Assembly (NCBI GenBank): GCA_008828725.1
Contig: MEHQ01002661.1
Coordinates: forward strand, 197,565 to 261,564
Direction of reading: 5' to 3'
DNA from: Saccharina japonica
Taxonomy: Eukaryota; Sar; Phaeophyceae; Laminariales; Laminariaceae
DNA: 64,000 nt
The stretch's first letter is position 1; each line of letters begins with the position of its first letter. The notes beneath the pieces are model-generated. The model did not search any database and was not told where the DNA came from. It saw only the letters and a list, made by a program, of their open reading frames with translations. Below, in pieces: positions 59,040 through 64,000 of the stretch. The translations under genes were made by a program, and so were the position numbers.

Positions 59040-60023
59040 TGGTTCGTTTTTGACCCGCCGTATGAACGGAACACACAAAGCACGCACCACGCACGAGAAA
59101 ACAAGGACCACACCGACATCGAACGAGGCACACATCAAGCGTCGTGTAGCAGTAGTTGATACCATGTTGCATGCGCCTGCTCTGTCTGGGCTGCGTACAG
59201 CCATAGTAGCAGTTGTAGGAGACGCTTGGAAAATTACAGGCGCATTTTATGTAAATTTGTAATTTGGTTCCAATAATTTGGAATCTACGAAAAGTACACA
59301 TACACAGATCTACCAGTACGAACGATAGGCCGATCTACATACGTACGAATACGAGTATTTTGGTACAGTAGCACTACTGCTGTACTGTACGGGTACATGT
59401 CTCTAGTCTTGACTACAAACTACAGAGCAGCCAAGGCGCCGTTTATCGAACAGCACAGCAGTACAGCAGAAGAAGCTGCAGAACACGCAGTAGCCGCTGT
59501 TCAGATTGTTGCCTTTGTGGCGGCTGTTGTTGTGTCCTGTATGCGTGCGCCGGACCCGTAGTAAACAGCTACGAGTAGCAGGAGGAATCCAGCAGATCTA
59601 GTTGTGACAGCTACGAACAACGAGTACTGCTTTGCTGTGTTCTGTCTTTCATTGTGTATGCGTGTGTGTTTGATGTATGCGATCCCAGCAAAACCTCCCC
59701 CACTGATTTGAATATCAACCGCGCTTTACAGCAGCGATTTAAAACAACAAAGCCGCTAATACCCGTCACGGGTATGGATAACACTTCATACTCGCCGATA
59801 ATTTGGGCCCAGGGCACCCGGGTATCCAGCTGTTCGACGGGAACCCTTAGACGAGTACTCGGCTGTTAAACGCGTACGAGGGTACCCGCTCAAAACGTAT
59901 TACCTACGAGTGAATACTCTTATCTAAGACCAGGGCGGGACTCATCGGGCAACAGCTCTGTCATATGTATCGTCTGTATACTCAGCTGTACAGCGCAGAA
60001 CAGCCATGATAACTACAGTTAGG
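59040..60023. other. gene-free interval
   Basis: No gene. It is rich in GTACAGCAG and TACTGCTGTA words at 59340-59600. Confidence 0.4.
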
Positions 60024-60368
60024 CCGTTTCCTATGCGGTTCGATGTTTGAGCTTCAGATTATGGTCCGATCGATTTTTCAGCGACCTAGTTCGAAAATCG
60101 AAACAGTCTTCTTATACGAGAAAACACGGATTTGTTGTATCATACGTGCAGATATTTGAGCAAACGTCAAGACAAACTGCTGTTGTTGTGGTCTGGCGCC
60201 GCGAAGAGACGCGCCGAGTCAGCTGTACTAGGCGTACAAGCCAAGCGTCCGCAGCCACGCTGGCTGCCTCTGGTCTGGCGGCGACGCGCCGAGTGCGCTC
60301 CAGTCGACTTGTCTTGGTATTTTGTATTTTGACACAACGAAGCATCCGAGCGTTGACTGACTACTATA

Positions 60369-60400
<32 letters not shown>

Positions 60401-60418
60401 ACTGCTGCTGCGGCTGTG
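60369..60418 (+). repeat. CTG microsatellite
   Basis: About 15 CTG-type triplets with a few interruptions (CTGTTG, CTACTG, CGG), inside the terminal-inverted-repeat element. Confidence 0.9.
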
Positions 60419-60642
60419 CAGTCTCAGAGTACGGGGAGGCGCGCGCCGAGTGCGCTTCCCTTCGTCTCTAGGCCCGAGCCCGCGCCAGCCGACTGTAGTT
60501 TGGCGACGGGGAGACCCACCGATCGTCGGTCGCGCGTCGGGCGCGAGGCAACGTCGCCGTGTCCCCATCCAACTCATCGATCGTGCTGCTGCTGCTGCTT
60601 GCTTGCTGGGTGGATAAAATCTTGAATTTGGAGACCATGCCA

Positions 60643-60730
60643 TTTTTCGATTCGGAAATCTGATGACCCAAGTCGTTGGAGTTTGGGCCAAAATCCGACG
60701 ACTTGGGTCATCGGATTCTCAAATCGAAAT
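60643..60730. repeat. strong hairpin inside the inverted-repeat element
   Basis: The arms GATGACCCAAGTCGT and ACGACTTGGGTCATC are perfect complements. They extend outward with a few mismatches to TTTCGATT / AATCGAAA. The loop is 20 bases. Confidence 0.85.
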
Positions 60731-60835
60731 ATAGCCGGTCAGATTTTGCACAATCGGACTGCGTAGGACGGTGCTTTCGTTTTTGAGATCGAAACATACA
60801 AATCTGAAGCTCAAATCGAACCGCATAGCAAACGG

Positions 60836-62080
60836 TAGTACCACTGTGGGATCGACTTTAAATACTACAAAAAATAGTTAGATCCACTTCAGAAACAAAA
60901 CAAGTCGTTGAGCCCGGACACCAAATTGAAGTTTTTCAACACCGGCAGCCCACTGTACCTCAGATACGATATCATCTCGTGACAATTGTTTCGTTATGAA
61001 TGGCCGTCGCTACTACTTTTATAATCTATGCCACAGGTTTGCTCCAAAAATTAAACTATGAAGCACGTGCGATCTATTGTCAACTTGCGACACCCCCGGG
61101 GTTTCAAGTGACCGACATCCCGAAGGGGAACTTTGTATGTTATACCTATCAATTGTTGCACTGAGTAGGGGGGGGTGTTCGTGTTGCTGCGAAGTTCATA
61201 CTTGTCTACGGACATCTGAGGCTGGTAGTGTGTGACGATAGTTTATTGATGAGAGGTGTTCCTTGAATGCTTGCCCGGCATGGGGATGGTTTTTCCTACT
61301 GAGTCCTTTGCTGATACTACTGTACTGGGGTAAAACGATGCTACTCGGGTGTATGGTCCAAATATACTGCCCGTACATATGTCTGGGTGGAGACTCGGAA
61401 ATCACGAGACGGCTCCGTCCTGTGATGTGTTTGTGTGGGGCATGGTGAAATATCTTCGTACCCGGTTAGCGTATTGACCACAGCAGCCGCAGCAACCAAG
61501 ACCGACGGTTGCCAGGAACGTGTGGCCCATTGGTGGTGCCTCATAACATACCAAGGCCGTCGCACGCCCGGTTGTCCATTCCACTGCACCTCCGATACCA
61601 CATAAGTATCGAAGAACTGGCCAAACTATCGGCACAACTGAAGAAACAAGTAGACCCCACACCGTATTCTGGCCCGCTCGTGAGGTAGTGCAACTTAACA
61701 GGCAGCGAGCGCAGATCGGCAGCCTTTGGAAGAGTTGCAGTCAAAAGCATTGAGATAACCTCTCGTTCAATCATTGAGAATGCACGTCCCACATCAAGTG
61801 CATATGTAGACGTGGGCATGCCACTGGTGGTGTGCACTACAACATGGCAACCGCGGAGTGGGAGTTAGAGTGAGAGGAGTGTGACAGATGGTACTGTGAG
61901 ATGCTTGGGATCCATCAGATAACATCATATATACCTGGTAGATTTTTAGATTGAAAATTCGTTGTAGGTGGCCTAATCATCGGAGGCGTGCTTGGAACGA
62001 ATACCGGGGGCTCACTCCGCTCCGCTGCCCCAAATGGGAATTTAGTACACGATACCCCCGTTATATAGAGATACGGCATA
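60836..62080. other. gene-free interval
   Basis: No gene recognised. A minus-strand frame at 61837-61541 is open for 98 codons with mixed composition and no domain. Confidence 0.35.
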
Positions 62081-62084
62081 CACT

Positions 62085-63240
62085 GCCAATCCCAAGGTCA
62101 CCCCGATATTACGCATTCTACGCGGACAAGCTGCTGTCGATACGTCCGCGAATGGTCTTCTATCCAACGATAGCGGAATCTGCAAAACCAACACCTGCAT
62201 CCGTGTACTCCATAGTACAAGTACACAACCACAGCAGTATCCGCCAAGGTCTAACCCTGCCAGCAACAACCGTGACGTTAACATTGTGGGGTCGAAAGAC
62301 GTTGATGGTAACCACGCTCCCACCTAGTATCGAGTCCTTTGCACCAGCGCTGAGAACCAAAACCTATTCAGGTGGCATTATCATCGAATGCACGAAGAAA
62401 GCAAGTGGAACATGCTTGATCCATTTCGCAGCCCATGTAGCGCATATCGTACACAATGCCCCCCAGTCGTCCTCCGTTCCTTATTGGCACGGTATATACT
62501 ACTAATCGGTATGCAACCCTGATAATACAAATTCCACGCCGACAAGCTGTTGACGATACCCACCACGGACAGGAACCGTTCTAGCGCAGCGGGAGTAAGC
62601 AAAACTAGCCCGTATATCAGGAAAATCCATATTGTACGAAGTAACCACACAACTTAAACAGCATCCGCCAAGGATGGAAAACTAGTCACAGCAACAGTTT
62701 ATTTCGTCGACATTGTCGGGTTGGACGACGTACATGCCGCACACACCTCCACTTGGCATCGTGTATATCGCCCCAGAGTAGGACCGAGAAGATGTTCAGG
62801 TGGCGAAACGATCGAATTTAAATTGAGAGCAAGCGCGAGGTGCTTGCTCCGCTCCTCACCACACAATGTGCGTCGTACACAACATCCTCCGGTCACACTC
62901 CGTTTCGTACTGATACGATATACAACACCAGGCAATATGCAGCCCTGATAAATACGCATTGCACGCCGGCAAGCTGCAGACGATGCGTTTATTGGACACC
63001 CCTCACCTGGCGTAGACCGAGTAACCAAAACCAACGCGTCTATCGCTAAACATAACAATATACATAAACGACTACAACAGCATCTGCCAAGGACTTAGAA
63101 CAGCTTGCAGAAACCGTGTCGTCGAGATTGTGGAATTGCATGGCGTTGATGCTACGCTTCCGCTTTGCATTCATTCCTCCGCCCCAAGGGTATGACCCAA
63201 AACACATACATGCATGCCGTGTACCTACGGCAGTAGTCTA
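62085..63240. repeat. large tandem repeat, ~420-bp unit, 3 copies
   Basis: Two anchors recur at regular spacing: (C/G)C(A/C)GGCAAGCTG-type sequence near 62118, 62537 and 62965, and CAGCATCCGCCAAGG-type sequence near 62225, 62659 and 63078. Copies are well diverged. On the minus strand, units 2 and 3 both encode YQGCI followed by YR, then TGG-x-CVR. Confidence 0.75.
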
Positions 63241-63491
63241 TCTGCTCAGCGAAACAAGCTGATACTTTGCCGCCAATCATAGACGCAGTAGATTACAATG
63301 ATGACAACTTCGGACGTGCCAACTATTGCTGCCGATGCTACTTGTCGCCGATTGCATGTTCTCTACCACCGCTGATATCAAGCACAAATACACAATGCAC
63401 AGGTCGTGCAGCAGGTGTGCTGCTTAAGTTGTATCCCTAGGAACGTTCCGGCTGCCTCAGGCGCAATCCACAAATTTTATTTGTCACCCGC
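63241..63491. other. spacer before the WSC exon
   Basis: Nothing recognised; it would be the 3' flank of the minus-strand WSC gene. Confidence 0.4.
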
Positions 63492-63634
63492 TCAGGGGTT
63501 CCCGAACTTCGTGCTCATGTAGAGGCTGATGCTGCCCGCACCTCCGCACGCAATGGAACTGTCTCCAGTGCACGCGTAGTCGCACTTGCCGATCATCCTG
63601 TTCGTGAGAGGCACCCTGCTACCGCAGTGGCATT
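63492..63634 (-). CDS. terminal exon of a second WSC-domain gene (partial)
   Basis: On the minus strand an acceptor (CCCCATCTTCAG) opens a phase-1 exon of 143 bases encoding ECHCGSRVPLTNRMIGKC, DYACTGDSSIACGGAGSISL, then YMSTKFGNP and stop. This is the C-terminal half of a WSC domain. It has the same exon boundary and phase as the last exon of the gene at 2235-7760. The sequence just inside the intron (CTGCTTCTGC..ATGGCTCCG) is also shared, so the two genes are fairly recent duplicates. The remaining exons lie beyond the window's right end; none was found in 63635-64000. Whether the full gene is intact is unknown. Confidence 0.75.
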
Positions 63635-64000
63635 CTGAAGATGGGGCCACGTTTTTGCGGAGCCATTGCAGAAGCAGTGTTATTTAGTTTATTTAGTCAG
63701 TTAAGAGCGGAGAAGACCAACACACGTACGAATACCGTACTGGAGATGGCCTTAACCAGCCGGGGAGCCTGCAGGCGCATGCTTCGGTAGTTTGAAGGTG
63801 CACCCTTGATTTTCTGGCGCTCCTCGCATGAAGAGCTACACACAAATATGAAGCCAAAAGCAGATTTTGGAGGAAAATAAAAGTGATACCAGACGAACTA
63901 TCACTTGGCCTAAGAGATTTTATTTTTTGGGAGTTAGGGTGAGGCTAAATTCTATATTTATTGTTCAAGAACAACAGCAAACACATGAAAAATGGGTTAC
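63635..64000 (-). other. partial intron of the second WSC gene
   Basis: No exon matching the upstream WSC exon (TCADSCFCLG type) is visible, so this intron is at least 366 bases long. Confidence 0.5.

Larger units (their letters stand above)
60024..60835. mobile_element. 812-bp element with ~37-bp terminal inverted repeats
   Basis: Left end CCGTTTCCTATGCGGTTCGA..TTTGAGCTTCAGATT. The right end is its reverse complement, with one substitution and a 2-base indel. TA occurs next to both ends, a possible target duplication. The interior is GC-rich, with recurring CGCGCCGAGT(C/G) words, a CTG microsatellite and a hairpin. A 192-codon frame (60047-60625) is low complexity (Ala/Arg/Ser runs) with no transposase motif. 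It is best read as a non-autonomous DNA transposon. Confidence 0.65.

Noticed and set aside
60047-60625. 192-codon frame as a transposase
   Set aside because: It is low complexity with Ala and Arg runs and has no DDE or zinc-finger motif.

Overview
The window looks like a repeat-dense piece of a stramenopile nuclear genome, most probably a brown alga. The reasons are a spliced gene for a secreted von Willebrand A plus WSC-domain protein with a Pro-Thr linker (a protein class abundant in brown algae), a mixture of Copia, DIRS, LINE and long-terminal-repeat elements, and many degenerate tandem repeats. The organism is an inference; no species-diagnostic gene is present.

Layout. A complete gene at 2.2-7.8 kb (+) encodes a 511-residue vWA-WSC protein; six coding exons fit together in phase. 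The last coding exon of a paralogue lies at 63.5 kb on the minus strand, so two related genes converge on about 56 kb of repeats. That interval holds: old LTR-like repeats around a Copia gag fossil (14.3-23.2 kb) with a DIRS fossil inside (17.0-22.2 kb); a tRNA-derived SINE (25.9-26.3 kb) with a truncated relative at 57.7 kb; a second DIRS fossil (27.4-34.6 kb) whose middle is mostly satellite-like arrays, followed head to tail by a short DIRS derivative (34.6-35.3 kb); a 5'-truncated LINE (37.1-38.7 kb, minus); several 75-200 bp tandem arrays; an 11.2 kb LTR element (41.3-52.6 kb) with 97% identical 276-bp LTRs; a 0.8 kb terminal-inverted-repeat element (60.0-60.8 kb); and a ~420-bp tandem array (62.1-63.2 kb).

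The most striking object is the 41.3-52.6 kb LTR element. It has a 3.95 kb leader containing a 48-bp satellite in strict 96-bp dimeric order, a 960-residue Gag-like protein with a CCHC zinc knuckle, and then, in the same reading frame, a 685-residue protein ending in a well-preserved NADAR (YbiA-like) domain. NADAR enzymes act on ADP-ribose-like or riboflavin-precursor N-glycosidic bonds. Only an integrase remnant follows; reverse transcriptase is not visible. A retroelement carrying NADAR next to Gag is my leading candidate for an undescribed system, possibly a counter-defence or NAD-related function. That function is inference only.

All gene models and repeat boundaries were worked out by eye; splice sites and domain calls have not been tested by alignment or transcript data.
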